From Candidatus Tepidifontimicrobium thermophilum (GTDB taxonomy: Bacteria > Sysuimicrobiota > Sysuimicrobiia > Sysuimicrobiales > Sysuimicrobiaceae), in assembly GCA_031296405.1 (NCBI GenBank), contig JAVKKH010000007.1:1-64000 (forward strand): 64,000 bases of DNA, read 5' to 3'. Position 1 is the stretch's first letter. Each line of letters opens with the position of its first letter. Of the stretch, positions 17,460 through 26,393 are shown piece after piece. A model generated the notes under the pieces. It ran no database searches, had not been told where the DNA came from, and worked only from the letters and a program-made list of their open reading frames with translations. A program made the position numbers and the translations under genes.

Positions 17460-19358
17460 CTACCCGCCCGACCCCGGCAGCTGCGGTTCCGCAGAGGCCT
17501 GCCCGTGCGGCAGGCCGACGGTCCTCCTGTTCGCCAGCAGCCGGCGGCCGTATACCGCCCCGCACACCAGCAGTCCGGCCGCGGACCACGCTGCGGAAGG
17601 GTGGAACAGGCCTGCGGCTCCTACGGCCAGCAGAACCCGCTCTGCCGGGCCCAGGGGGCCCGCCAGGTAGCCCATCACCGCCGCGGAGAGGAAGCACAGG
17701 CCCACTGCCGCCGTGCCCACGTGCAGGGCCACGTCCCACGTGCTGCCCCGCAGCAGCAGCGAGGGGATGAACACGAACCCGAACGGGACCAGGTAGCCGG
17801 ACAGGGTGAGCCGCATGCCCTTCAGCCCGGTCTCCATCCAGTTGGACCCCGCGATGGCGGACGTGGTGAACAGCGCCATCCCCTCCGGCGGGGTGATGGT
17901 GGCCAGGACCGAGTAGTAGAAGATGAACAGGTGCGCGGCCAGGGTGGGGATCCCCACGGACTCCAGCGCGGGCGCCACGGTGGCCGCGGCGATGAGGTAG
18001 CTGGCGGTGGTGGGCAGCGCCAGCCCCAGGACCAGGGTGGCTACGATGGCCAGCAGCAGCAGCACGACCACGTTGCCGCCCGCGGCCTGTACCGCCAGGG
18101 AGGAGAACTTCACCCCCAGGCCCGTGAACACGATCATGGAGTAGATCAGGGCGGAGCACGCGGTCCCCATGGCGGCCTCCAGGCTGCGCAGCCCGCCCTG
18201 CGCCAGCCCTTCCGCGATCGCCCTCGGGCCCATCCGGGTCTGCGGCTGCAGCGCCGCCACCAGGACCGTGACCCCGGCCACCACCACGGCGGCGCGCGGG
18301 GCGTGCCACCCACCCAGGACCAGCACCACCAAAAGCACCAGCGGGGCCAACAGGTGGCCGCGACTCCGCAGGACCGCGGGGACCGTGGGGAAGTCGCGCT
18401 CTACCTCCGTCCGGGTCAACCCCCGAAGGCCCAAGGCACCTGCGGCCAGGTAGATGGAGGCGCCCACCCCGAAGTAGTACAGGACAGCCGGCACCAGGGC
18501 CGCCTTCGCGATCTCCACGTACGGGGTGCGGATGAGCTCGGCCATGATGAAGGCCGCAGCGCCCATCACAGGAGGCATGAGCTGGCCGCCCGCAGAGGCG
18601 GCCAGCTCCACTGCGGCCGCCAGGGCCGCGGGGAAGCCGTAGCGCTTCATCAGGGGAATGGTGACGGAACCGATCACCGCGGCGTTGGCGGGCGCGGAAC
18701 CAGAGACCATCCCGAACGCCATGCTCCCCAGCACGGAAACCTGAGCCGGCCCGCCCCGGATGCGGCCGGCCACCCGCATGGCGAAGGCACTGAGCAGGTC
18801 CCCGATGCCCGCCCGCATCAGGAACTCGCCCAGGACCACGAACACCAGGATGTACGTGGCCGCCACGCCCACCGGAAGGCTCCACAGCCCGTCCGGGGTC
18901 AGGTACAGGTAGCCGAGCACGTCCCTCAGGCTGAAGCCCGCGTGGCCCCAGCCTCCTGGGATGAAGCGCCCGCCCAGGGCGTACGCCACCATGGCCAGGG
19001 CCAGCACGGGGAGGGCCCATCCTGTAAGCCGTCGGGTGGCCTCCAGGACCAGCAGCACTGTCACCGCTGCCAGGACCAGCTGGAAGCCCACCGCGATCCC
19101 TGCCTGGTAGGCCACCTGCTCGTGGAATACCAGGACGTACCCAGTCCCCACCACGGAACCCGTCGCGAGCAGGAGGTCCAAGAGCCCCAGCCGGCCTTCC
19201 CGCTCCGCCCGCTGGGCGAACACCAGCAGCAGGACGAACAACAGGAACCCAGACCGTTGTACGAACAGGTCCACCGCCCCGCGCCAGGCGCCCCACAGGA
19301 ACACGAGGCTGAACACGGCGGCCACAGCCCGGTATGCGGTCCGCAGGACGCGGTCCAA
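17460..19358 (-). CDS. TRAP transporter fused permease (4TM/12TM, TAXI type)
   Basis: Membrane protein (632 aa) fusing the small and large TRAP permease parts, as in TAXI-TRAP systems. The N-terminal quarter has the small-subunit helices; the rest shows the DctM-like core, including FGMVSGSAPANAAVIGSVTIP and LALPTTASYLIAAATVAPAL. It imports a carboxylate using an ion gradient together with the TAXI receptor encoded just upstream. The start is TTG 19358, preceded by AGGAGGGC at good spacing. Last gene of the 31011-17460 run. Confidence 0.92.
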   Translation of the reverse strand: MDRVLRTAYRAVAAVFSLVFLWGAWRGAVDLFVQRSGFLLFVLLLVFAQRAEREGRLGLLDLLLATGSVVGTGYVLVFHEQVAYQAGIAVGFQLVLAAVTVLLVLEATRRLTGWALPVLALAMVAYALGGRFIPGGWGHAGFSLRDVLGYLYLTPDGLWSLPVGVAATYILVFVVLGEFLMRAGIGDLLSAFAMRVAGRIRGGPAQVSVLGSMAFGMVSGSAPANAAVIGSVTIPLMKRYGFPAALAAAVELAASAGGQLMPPVMGAAAFIMAELIRTPYVEIAKAALVPAVLYYFGVGASIYLAAGALGLRGLTRTEVERDFPTVPAVLRSRGHLLAPLVLLVVLVLGGWHAPRAAVVVAGVTVLVAALQPQTRMGPRAIAEGLAQGGLRSLEAAMGTACSALIYSMIVFTGLGVKFSSLAVQAAGGNVVVLLLLAIVATLVLGLALPTTASYLIAAATVAPALESVGIPTLAAHLFIFYYSVLATITPPEGMALFTTSAIAGSNWMETGLKGMRLTLSGYLVPFGFVFIPSLLLRGSTWDVALHVGTAAVGLCFLSAAVMGYLAGPLGPAERVLLAVGAAGLFHPSAAWSAAGLLVCGAVYGRRLLANRRTVGLPHGQASAEPQLPGSGG

Positions 19359-19368
19359 GTCCGCCCTC

Positions 19369-20337
19369 CTACCGCGGCAACTGCGGCGGCACCATGGATG
19401 CCGGGATGCGCACCCGCGCCTCCCGGTAGAAGCGCACGGCTCCGGGGTGCAGGGGGTAGCGGGTCTCCACGACGCTGGCCGGCTGGAGCCCTTCCGCCTC
19501 CCGGTACACCTGCACGATCATCCGGTAGTTGTCGAACACCGCCTTGGTGATCCGGTACACGAGGTCCGCGTCCAGGTCGTGGCGGGCCGCCATCACCGCC
19601 CACGGCGCCAGCACCCGGGCCTTGCCCGCTCCGCGGTACGACCGCGAGAAGTCCGCCTCCGCCACGGGGATCTGCGGCATCCGCTCGTTCACCAGGGCCA
19701 CCTCGTCGTCGGTGAGGGACAGCACCCGCAGGGGCTCGCGGAGGGAAACCTCGCCGTAGGCGGGGGCGATCCCGCCCGCCACCACCGCGTCCACCTCACC
19801 CGCCTGCAGGGCGTTGGCGGCGTCCGCGTGCGGGTAGTGGAACAGCCGCGCGGGCTTGACGCGCAGCGCCACCAAAAGCTGAGTCCCCACTTTCTCCGCC
19901 AGGGAGCCGCGCGTCAGGACGTTGATCCGTTTGCCGTCCAGGTCGCGGAACCGACGGATCCCCGAGGACTCCTTCACGATAAAGTGCACGTACTGGGGCG
20001 GATTCGTGGGGTACATCTGCAGGGGGAACTTGGCCGCGTCCTTGAACTCGTCCCGTCGGGCCAGGACGTCGTAGCCGTCCACGGTCACCACCACCGCCAG
20101 GTCCACCAGCCCCGCAGCGAGCCGCGCGGCGTTGGCCCGCAGGCCTGGGGTACCCTGGACGGTGGCGGACACGTCCCGCAGCGCGGCGCTCAACACCTGG
20201 CCCAGCCCCACCGCCTGCAGGTAGGGGCCTCCGCCCACCACGCCGCCCGCGATGGTGAGCCGCACTTGGCCCAGCGCCGCCGCTCCCAGCGCCAGGACCA
20301 ACAGGAACGCCAGACTGCCCGTCCGCCAGCTCCGCAT
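19369..20337 (-). CDS. TAXI-family TRAP transporter solute receptor
   Basis: Periplasmic receptor (322 aa). Residues 1-23 are a signal peptide ending in ALGQ. The mature protein starts RLTIAGGVVGGGPYLQAVGL and has the family features GLRANAARLAAGLVDLAVV and TNPPQYVHFIV. It delivers its ligand (glutamate/2-oxo acid-like in characterised members, unknown here) to the fused permease 10 bases downstream. Position after a TIM-barrel isomerase and a LacI regulator suggests a sugar acid or related polyol acid. Confidence 0.9.
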   Translation of the reverse strand: MRSWRTGSLAFLLVLALGAAALGQVRLTIAGGVVGGGPYLQAVGLGQVLSAALRDVSATVQGTPGLRANAARLAAGLVDLAVVVTVDGYDVLARRDEFKDAAKFPLQMYPTNPPQYVHFIVKESSGIRRFRDLDGKRINVLTRGSLAEKVGTQLLVALRVKPARLFHYPHADAANALQAGEVDAVVAGGIAPAYGEVSLREPLRVLSLTDDEVALVNERMPQIPVAEADFSRSYRGAGKARVLAPWAVMAARHDLDADLVYRITKAVFDNYRMIVQVYREAEGLQPASVVETRYPLHPGAVRFYREARVRIPASMVPPQLPR

Positions 20338-20355
20338 GCTCCTCTCCCTCCCTTC

Positions 20356-21270
20356 TCAGGCCGCTAGCCAGGCCTCTTCCATCACGCGCTTGGCGTTCGC
20401 CACGACCAGCTCCGGCCGCTCGCCCGCCAGCAGCGGCCGCACCTCGGCACTGCACACGGGCCGGTCCTGGGGGTTGAAGAAGTTCAAATCCAGCAGGATC
20501 CGGAAGAACCGCGCCACCAGCTGGACGTCCACCTCGCTGCCGGGCAGGTCGAACCGGGGCTGCATGTCGCCCCACGCTACGCTCCGGCGGTCCTGCACGT
20601 ACGCGTTGCCGAGGTGCACGTGCACCAGGTGCGGGCGCAGGGCCGGCAGGACCTCTTCCAGCTCCTCACGGTTCAGGGGCGCGTGGGACAGGTCGTAAAG
20701 GAGTCCGAACCGGGGGAAGTGTTTGCGGACCTCCTGCACCACGTCCAGGGCGTCCGTGTGGAGTCCCACCAGGGACTCCTTGTCCACGTACCGGTCGAAG
20801 ATCTTCAGGGTGAGCCCGGGGTCCCCGTGCTCCCGGGCGAAGGCACACACCTCCAGCAGGGAGTCCACCAGCAGCTTCTTCGCCTCCTGGCGCCGCTCCG
20901 GGCCAGGGTCCTTCCCCGCGGTCAGCCGGACCCACCGCGCGCCCAGCTGCTCGGCTTCCCGGATGCAGTTCTTGACCTGGTTGATGGCCCGGCGCCGCGC
21001 CTCCGGGTCGAAGGCGTTGAGGCTGAGCCTCTGGCTGAACATGGCGGGCTGGGTCGCGTAGCACACCTCCACGTGGCTCTGCTCCAACACCTGCCGGGCC
21101 TGGTCCCGCACGTGCGGGTCCTTGATCCACCCCACCTCGATGGCGGCGAAGAACGTGTCCTCGCACAACCGGGTGAGGCTCTCCACGATGGGGCCGGTCC
21201 CGTCCTCGATGGGGTAGGCCTTGAAGGCCACGATCCCCGGCCGCATGTACGCTTTCATGGGTGCGTGCAT
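20356..21270 (-). CDS. TIM-barrel sugar phosphate isomerase/epimerase-like protein
   Basis: AP-endonuclease-2 type TIM barrel (304 aa), the fold of xylose isomerase-like and inosose-type isomerases. Visible elements: AIEVGWIKD (strand 2), VRLTAGKDPGP, LTLKIFDRYVDKES (metal Glu replaced by Lys-Ile context), LLYDLSHAP and HVHLGNAY (metal Asp/His positions). ATG 21270 has GGAGGGGAGAG upstream. Between the LacI regulator and the TRAP receptor; likely acts on a hydroxy acid or sugar acid brought in by that transporter. Confidence 0.78.
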   Translation of the reverse strand: MHAPMKAYMRPGIVAFKAYPIEDGTGPIVESLTRLCEDTFFAAIEVGWIKDPHVRDQARQVLEQSHVEVCYATQPAMFSQRLSLNAFDPEARRRAINQVKNCIREAEQLGARWVRLTAGKDPGPERRQEAKKLLVDSLLEVCAFAREHGDPGLTLKIFDRYVDKESLVGLHTDALDVVQEVRKHFPRFGLLYDLSHAPLNREELEEVLPALRPHLVHVHLGNAYVQDRRSVAWGDMQPRFDLPGSEVDVQLVARFFRILLDLNFFNPQDRPVCSAEVRPLLAGERPELVVANAKRVMEEAWLAA

Positions 21271-21301
21271 ACCCTCTCCCTCCCCTCCGGTCGCTCCTTA
21301 C

Positions 21302-22330
21302 CTATCCCGCGCGATCCGCCACGGCCGCGTGGCCCTTCCGAGGCGGGGCCGTGGACTCGCGCACGCGTAACTCCGTGGGCAGCACCACATTGGCCGCGCG
21401 ACGGCCCGCCCGGACCGCCAGCAACAGCTCCAGGGTCCTGCGCCCCATCTCGTAGGTGGGGACGGCCACCGTGGTGAGGGCCGGCACGCTCACCGCGGCC
21501 GCGGGTGTGTCGTCGAAGCCCACCACGGACACGTCCTCGGGGACCTGCAGCCCTTCCTCCCACAGGGCCCGCAGGGCGCCCAGGGCCATCTGGTCGTTCG
21601 AGGCGACCACCGCGCTGACCGGACACCGCTCGAGCAGCTCCCGCGCCGCGCGGTAGCCTCCCTCCGCGGTGAACTCCGACCACACGAGCCACCGCTCGTC
21701 CGGCTGGACTCCCGCCTCCCGCAGCGCCGCCAGGTAGCCGCGCACGCGGTCCCGGGCGGTCAGGGAACTGGCCGGCCCTGCCAGACACCCGACCCGCACG
21801 TGGCCCAGCTCCAGCAGGTGACGGCAGGCCTGCCGGGCGGCCTCCACGTTGTCCACCCGGACCGAAGGGACCCGCGCGGGGTGCCGGCCCACGGCCACCA
21901 CGGGCACCCGACCGTCCACCATCCGGAGATCCTCCACGGTCAGGGTGCCGCCCGCGGCCACCACTCCGTCCACCCGGTGCTCCAGCAGGGTGCGCAGGTA
22001 CTGACGCTGCTTGGCCGGGTCCCGGTCGGTGTTGCACAGGATCACCGCCAGCCCGTGCTGGTGCGCCACGTCCTCGATCCCCCGCAGGACTGCAGCGTAG
22101 TAGGGGTTGGACACGTCCGGCACCAGCAGCCCCACCACCGCGGTCTCCCGCCGCAACAGGCTCCGGGCGAGGCGGTTGGGGTAGTACGCGAGCCGCTGCG
22201 CCGCCTCCAGCACCCGCCGCCGGGTATCCTCCCGCACGGGGTGGTTGCTCCCGCTCAGGACCCGGGACACGGTGGCAGGTGAGACCCCGGCCAGCCGGGC
22301 GACCTCGCGGATGGTCACGGGATCCTCCAT
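21302..22330 (-). CDS. LacI-family transcriptional regulator
   Basis: Repressor (342 aa). The N-terminal helix-turn-helix is TIREVARLAGVSPATVSRVL, with the hinge at about residues 45-60. A periplasmic-binding-like effector domain follows (GLLVPDVSNPYYAAVLRGIE, ASNDQMALGALRAL, VPEDVSVVGFDD). Such regulators respond to sugars or sugar acids. ATG 22330 is 4 bases past the dehydrogenase stop. Probably controls the surrounding dehydrogenase, isomerase and TRAP genes. Confidence 0.92.
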   Translation of the reverse strand: MEDPVTIREVARLAGVSPATVSRVLSGSNHPVREDTRRRVLEAAQRLAYYPNRLARSLLRRETAVVGLLVPDVSNPYYAAVLRGIEDVAHQHGLAVILCNTDRDPAKQRQYLRTLLEHRVDGVVAAGGTLTVEDLRMVDGRVPVVAVGRHPARVPSVRVDNVEAARQACRHLLELGHVRVGCLAGPASSLTARDRVRGYLAALREAGVQPDERWLVWSEFTAEGGYRAARELLERCPVSAVVASNDQMALGALRALWEEGLQVPEDVSVVGFDDTPAAAVSVPALTTVAVPTYEMGRRTLELLLAVRAGRRAANVVLPTELRVRESTAPPRKGHAAVADRAG

Positions 22331-22334
22331 GGCC

Positions 22335-23432
22335 CTACGGGAACACCACCACCTTGATGGCGTCGCCGATCCTCTTCTCCGCGGTCTCCAGGGCCTTCGG
22401 CAGCTCGTCCAGGGAGAACCGGTGTGTGATGAACGGCCTGCCGGAGATCTTCCCCTGCGCCATCAGGGCCAGCCCGCGCTTCACCGCGCCTTTCCCCTCG
22501 CCCCGGATGCCGTACAGGTAGATGTTGTTGCGGACCATGTAGGCAGCGTCGAAGGGTACCGGTTCCCGGCTGAAAGCCGCCAGACACACCTTCCCGCCCC
22601 GCTTGGTGCTGTACAGGGCCTGGTTGATGGCGTCCGGGGCACCGGAGCACTCCATGACCAGGTCCACGCCCAGGCCCTCCGTCAGGTCCCGTACCCGCTC
22701 CACCAGGTTCTCCTGGCGCACGTCCACCACCCAGTCCGCCCCGAGTTCCTGTCCCAGCCGCAGCCGGCTCTCCCGGGTGCCCGCCAGGACCACGGTGGCG
22801 CCCAGGGCTTTCCCACACGCCACCGCCATGAGCCCGATGGGACCCGGCCCGATCACCAGCAGGGTTTCGCCCGCTACCAGTCCCCCGAGCACGTCCAGGC
22901 CGTACAGCGCGGTGCCCGCGGTGACGATGAGGGTGGCCTCGTCGAAGGGGATGTGGTCCGGCAGCTTGTAGACGGTGTTGATGTGGTTGACGGCGTACTC
23001 GGCAAACCCTCCGTCGGTGGTGAACCCGTTGGCCCGGTGCCCCTTGGACCGGCGCGAGTAGTTCAGGCACGAGGTGTACATCCCGTGCCGGCAGCGCTCG
23101 CAGCGCCCGCATCCCGCGTGCACCTCCACCACGACCCGGTCGCCCACGCGGAACTCGTCCACGGACGGGCCCAGCTCCACGACCGTGCCCACGTACTCGT
23201 GGCCGATCACGTGCTGTCCGTTGAAGGGTAGCTCGCCCTCCACCAGGGCCGGGAGCCCGTTGTGCAGGATCTCGATGTCGGTCCCACAGATGGCCACCGC
23301 CTCCACCTTCACCAGGACCTCCGCGGGCCCGGGCCTGGGGACGGGCTTGACCACCGGCCGTAGGTCCCCAGGCCCGAAAAGGGCCCACGCCCGCATGGTC
23401 TGGGGGATCGTCGCGGTGCTTGCCTGTCCCAT
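22335..23432 (-). CDS. Zinc-dependent medium-chain alcohol/sorbitol-type dehydrogenase
   Basis: Cytoplasmic NAD(P) oxidoreductase (365 aa). Catalytic zinc ligands are in AICGTDIE (Cys) and GHEYVGTVVE (His-Glu). The structural zinc tetrad is CGRCERCRHGMYTSC, and the Rossmann motif is VIGPGPIGLMAVA. It resembles L-threonine/sorbitol/polyol dehydrogenases. ATG 23432 is chosen because GGGAGG lies at proper spacing; the GTG at 23441 overlaps that site. Likely oxidises a polyol or hydroxy acid in the LacI-controlled pathway. Confidence 0.9.
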   Translation of the reverse strand: MGQASTATIPQTMRAWALFGPGDLRPVVKPVPRPGPAEVLVKVEAVAICGTDIEILHNGLPALVEGELPFNGQHVIGHEYVGTVVELGPSVDEFRVGDRVVVEVHAGCGRCERCRHGMYTSCLNYSRRSKGHRANGFTTDGGFAEYAVNHINTVYKLPDHIPFDEATLIVTAGTALYGLDVLGGLVAGETLLVIGPGPIGLMAVACGKALGATVVLAGTRESRLRLGQELGADWVVDVRQENLVERVRDLTEGLGVDLVMECSGAPDAINQALYSTKRGGKVCLAAFSREPVPFDAAYMVRNNIYLYGIRGEGKGAVKRGLALMAQGKISGRPFITHRFSLDELPKALETAEKRIGDAIKVVVFP

Positions 23433-23453
23433 CGCATCCACCTCCCTGCCGGC

Positions 23454-24686
23454 CTAGCGGCACACCTCCTGGAACACCTCCTGTACCGCCTGCACGAACT
23501 CCGGGTGGTTGATGGCCGCGTCCACCTCCAAGTACCGGATGCCTGGCCGCAGCCGCTCCCGCACCGCCTCCCGCAGCGCCTCGGGGATGCGGGGATCCCA
23601 CAGAGGGCCGCCTTGCTCTCCGATGTACGACCACCCGCGGAGGGGGACCACCAGCGCCACCGGCCCCGCAGCCTCGTTCAGCCGCGCCACCAGTTCGTCC
23701 GCCACCCGTCGGACCTCCTCGGGCCGGGCCTGCACGTTGGTGTTGTAGGGGTTGTGGTAGTGGGTCGGCCGGTCCCGGTACCTCTCGGGCACGGCATCCG
23801 GTGCGCCGAAGATGAAGTAGTCCAGGCCTCCCGGGGCCACCACCTGCGGCAGTCCCAGCCGGCCGACCACGCGCAGGCGCCCGGACCGCACGGGCGCGTA
23901 GATGTCCTCGGGGAACACCTCGCCGACCAGCTCGTGGGGGGTGAGGTCCAGGACCGCGCTGAAGGCACCCTGCTCGGCCAGCTGCTCCATGGCGGTACCC
24001 CCCGCTCCAGAAGCGTGGAACGCCACCGGTTCGTAGCCGCGCTGCCGGAGCCACTCCACCAGGGCACTCACCGCGCCGTGGGTGTTGCCCAGCGCGGTCA
24101 GCGCCACCGCGGGACGGCCGTCCACGGGCGTCGGCTGGGACTCCACGGCCCCCAGCAGCATCCCCGCCGCACGAGCCAGCACCGTACGGGTGATCCGGTT
24201 GGGTCCGCCCAGAAAGTCCGCGACGGAGAACATCACCGCGATGTCGCTGGCCTGCAGGTAGGGCCGCAGGTTGCCGGAAGCCACGGTAGACACCACCACT
24301 TTGGGGACCCACAGGGGCAGGCTGCGCAGGGCGAGGCAGGCGGCTGCGGTGCCCTGGTTTCCGCCGATCCCGATGGCCCCCGCCAGCCGTCCTTCCTGCC
24401 ACCACCCCAGCAGGACCCGGGCCGCGCCTTCCCCCGTCACGGCCAGCGCCCGGTCCCTGCGCATGTGCAGGAGGTCTGTGGCGTCCACCCCGGCCAGCCG
24501 GGCCACCTCCTCCCGGGGCACGTCCGCTTCGGGCCAGCCTTCGGGAGGGGGACGCAGGCCCACGTCCACCACCTTCGCCACCCAGCCCCGGTCCCGGAAC
24601 CAGGCGCGCAGAAAGTCCGCCTCCGGCCCCTTGGTGTCCACGGTGGCCAGCACCGCGACCCACCGGTTCGCCGACGTGGCCCCCAA
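23454..24686 (-). CDS. Tm-1-like / UPF0261 ATP-binding protein
   Basis: Protein of 410 aa matching the UPF0261/Tm-1-like family (N-terminal half of the tomato Tm-1 resistance protein). Features: VAVLATVDTKGPEADFLR at the start, GAIGIGGNQGTAAA, ALGNTHGAVSALVEW, and FHASGAGGTAMEQL in the nucleotide-binding second half. The start is TTG 24686 with GGAGGCGAGGG before it. Biochemical role is unknown; homologues often neighbour TIM-barrel phosphoenolpyruvate-hydrolase-like proteins, not seen here. It sits between a class II aldolase and a zinc dehydrogenase. Confidence 0.85.
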   Translation of the reverse strand: MGATSANRWVAVLATVDTKGPEADFLRAWFRDRGWVAKVVDVGLRPPPEGWPEADVPREEVARLAGVDATDLLHMRRDRALAVTGEGAARVLLGWWQEGRLAGAIGIGGNQGTAAACLALRSLPLWVPKVVVSTVASGNLRPYLQASDIAVMFSVADFLGGPNRITRTVLARAAGMLLGAVESQPTPVDGRPAVALTALGNTHGAVSALVEWLRQRGYEPVAFHASGAGGTAMEQLAEQGAFSAVLDLTPHELVGEVFPEDIYAPVRSGRLRVVGRLGLPQVVAPGGLDYFIFGAPDAVPERYRDRPTHYHNPYNTNVQARPEEVRRVADELVARLNEAAGPVALVVPLRGWSYIGEQGGPLWDPRIPEALREAVRERLRPGIRYLEVDAAINHPEFVQAVQEVFQEVCR

Positions 24687-24746
24687 CCCTCGCCTCCCTA
24701 AACCACCGGCCCGTCCCTTCGGGTCACGAGCCCCTCCGACACGGCG

Positions 24747-25361
24747 TCAGCGGGCCTGTCCCAGCAGCCGCAGCCACAGCGCGGTGCGGCACGCGTCCTC
24801 CAGGTACTCGCTCAGATACAGCGCCTCCTCCAGGTCCGCTCCCACGGTGACCGTGCCGTGCTCCGCGAGGATGACCGCCCGCATCCCCGGGCTGCCGAGC
24901 GCCTCACCGACGGCCTCCGCGAGCTCCCGGCTCCCCGAGGGAGCAGGAGGCACCAGACTCAGCCGACCGCCCAGGAAGGTGCGGGCGGCCCCCGTGTGGA
25001 GAGGCGGCAGCTGGCGGGCGGCGGCGAACACCAGGGCGTAAGGGGGGTGCAGGTGCACCACTGCCCCCACGTCCGGCCTGCGGCGGTACACCTCCAGGTG
25101 GAAGAAACGCTCCTTGGAGGGCCGGAGCTCAGACTCCTCTACCAGGTTGCCCTCCAGGTCCATAAGCAGCACGTCCCGGGCAGTGAGCTGTCCCAGGGAC
25201 ATCCCCGTGGCCTTGATCAACACCCGGTCCTGCCCGGGCACCCGGCAGCTCAGGTTCCCGCTGATCCCGGGCGCCAGCCCGAGCCGGTACGCCCGCCGGG
25301 AAACCGCGGCCAGCTTGCGCCGCAGCCGTTCCAGCTCCGCAGGGTCCGTCACGGTTGCCAC
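24747..25361 (-). CDS. Class II aldolase/adducin-family protein
   Basis: Zinc aldolase or epimerase of the fuculose/ribulose-phosphate type (204 aa). The metal site HLHPPY is preceded by the SKERFFHLEVYRRRPD helix, a GNLSCR turn occurs near residue 35 and a third His in AEHGTV. GTG 25361 overlaps the end of the creatininase gene by 13 bases, with GGAGCGGG upstream. Likely cleaves a sugar-phosphate or hydroxy-oxo acid in the same pathway as the dehydrogenase and isomerase. Confidence 0.88.
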   Translation of the reverse strand: MATVTDPAELERLRRKLAAVSRRAYRLGLAPGISGNLSCRVPGQDRVLIKATGMSLGQLTARDVLLMDLEGNLVEESELRPSKERFFHLEVYRRRPDVGAVVHLHPPYALVFAAARQLPPLHTGAARTFLGGRLSLVPPAPSGSRELAEAVGEALGSPGMRAVILAEHGTVTVGADLEEALYLSEYLEDACRTALWLRLLGQAR

Positions 25362-26269
25362 GCCCGCTCCGGGAAGTCCGCGTGGCAGACCTCCACGGGG
25401 AACTTCCGCACCTCCTCCACGAAGTCGGCCAGGTGGCGGGCCATGCGGCGGAAGATCTCCATCCCCTTCTGGGGGTTGGCCCGGAAGGGGTTGCCGATCA
25501 CCGCGGTGTCGGAGTACTCGTGGTGCTCCATGGGCACCCAGATGTTCTCCGACTCCTGGAAGATCACGGTCCCCGTGCCGTCCACCTTCGAGAACTTCTC
25601 GCCCATCCAGCGGGGCGCGTGGGCCCGGTCCGCCACCGCCCGCCGCATGTCCACCAGGGCCTCGTGGACCGCCATCACGCAGGACGTTTCGAGCTCGCTG
25701 CTGTGCCAGCCCGGGGTCTCCTCCGGCGGGTTCTCCAGCACCCCTCGCAGGACGTTCACCTCCCGCTCCGTGGGGGTCTTGTAGAAGGCGAAGAACGCCC
25801 CGGTGCGGTAACGGAGGTACCGCAGGATCTCGTCGATGGGCTTGGTGTTGGAGCCGTGGTGGCTTACGAACACGATCCGGCGGAACCCGTGGAACACGAG
25901 GCTGAGGGCCACGTCGTGCATGACCCGGCGGTAGGTCTCCGCCTGCAGGGTGATGGTGCCCGCCCCCTCCAGAAGCCGGCCCATGTGGTGGGGGGAGTAC
26001 CCGAAGGGCATCAGGGGCGCGTACAGGCAGTCTGCCATCTCCGCGGCCATCACCACCGCGGTCATGGTGATGTAGCTGTCCGTGCCGAGGGGGATGTGGG
26101 CGCCGTGCTTCTCGGTGCTGCCCAGGGGGACCAGCACCACGTCCTGTCCGGGCTCCCGCAGGCGCTCGGCCACCTCCGCGTAGGACATGCTCAGCAGGTT
26201 GCGTTTGCGGCCGTCCGGGGGGACGTCCGCGGCGAAGTACCGGTGGTAAGCGGGCTCGTGGGTTGCCAA
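25349..26269 (-). CDS. Creatininase-family amidohydrolase
   Basis: Metal-dependent cyclic amide hydrolase family (306 aa). Ligand motifs are GSTEKHGAHIPLGTDSY (Glu, His, Asp), FVSHHGSN in place of the usual NGHGGN, and HSSELETS in place of HAGEIETS. The start is TTG 26269, directly after AGGAGGAGCAGCG; no ATG or GTG fits as well. Known members open creatinine, mycofactocin peptide or formamido-pyrimidines; the substrate here is unknown. First gene after the second liv-type importer, so may act on the imported compound. Confidence 0.87.
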   Translation of the reverse strand: MATHEPAYHRYFAADVPPDGRKRNLLSMSYAEVAERLREPGQDVVLVPLGSTEKHGAHIPLGTDSYITMTAVVMAAEMADCLYAPLMPFGYSPHHMGRLLEGAGTITLQAETYRRVMHDVALSLVFHGFRRIVFVSHHGSNTKPIDEILRYLRYRTGAFFAFYKTPTEREVNVLRGVLENPPEETPGWHSSELETSCVMAVHEALVDMRRAVADRAHAPRWMGEKFSKVDGTGTVIFQESENIWVPMEHHEYSDTAVIGNPFRANPQKGMEIFRRMARHLADFVEEVRKFPVEVCHADFPERAWQP

Positions 26270-26296
26270 CGCTGCTCCTCCTGTCTGCAAAGGTTT

Positions 26297-26314
26297 GTGG
26301 AAAAGGATTTCCAC
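26297..26314. promoter_or_regulatory. Inverted repeat upstream of creatininase-family gene
   Basis: GTGGAAA-AGGA-TTTCCAC, a 7-bp perfect dyad in the 124-base gap between livH-2 and the creatininase-family gene. It has no T-tract, so it is either an operator (perhaps for the LacI regulator downstream) or an mRNA hairpin. A CCTCC-T-GGAGG repeat lies about 20 bases further on. Confidence 0.4.
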
Positions 26315-26393
26315 CTCCGGGGGCTGTTTCCTCCTGGAGGTCCCGTTTTCCTGCCTGGGAAGCGGCTCCTCTGGCGCAGTCCCCTGCGGGGCT

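Noticed and set aside
17505-19550. Long open frame on the plus strand opposite the TRAP genes
   Set aside because: Arg/Gly/His/Gln-rich composition without any recognisable domain; the opposite strand encodes a clear TRAP permease and receptor.
22315-24663. 782-codon minus-strand frame covering two genes
   Set aside because: Out of frame with the Tm-1-like protein and the zinc dehydrogenase, both of which have all family motifs.
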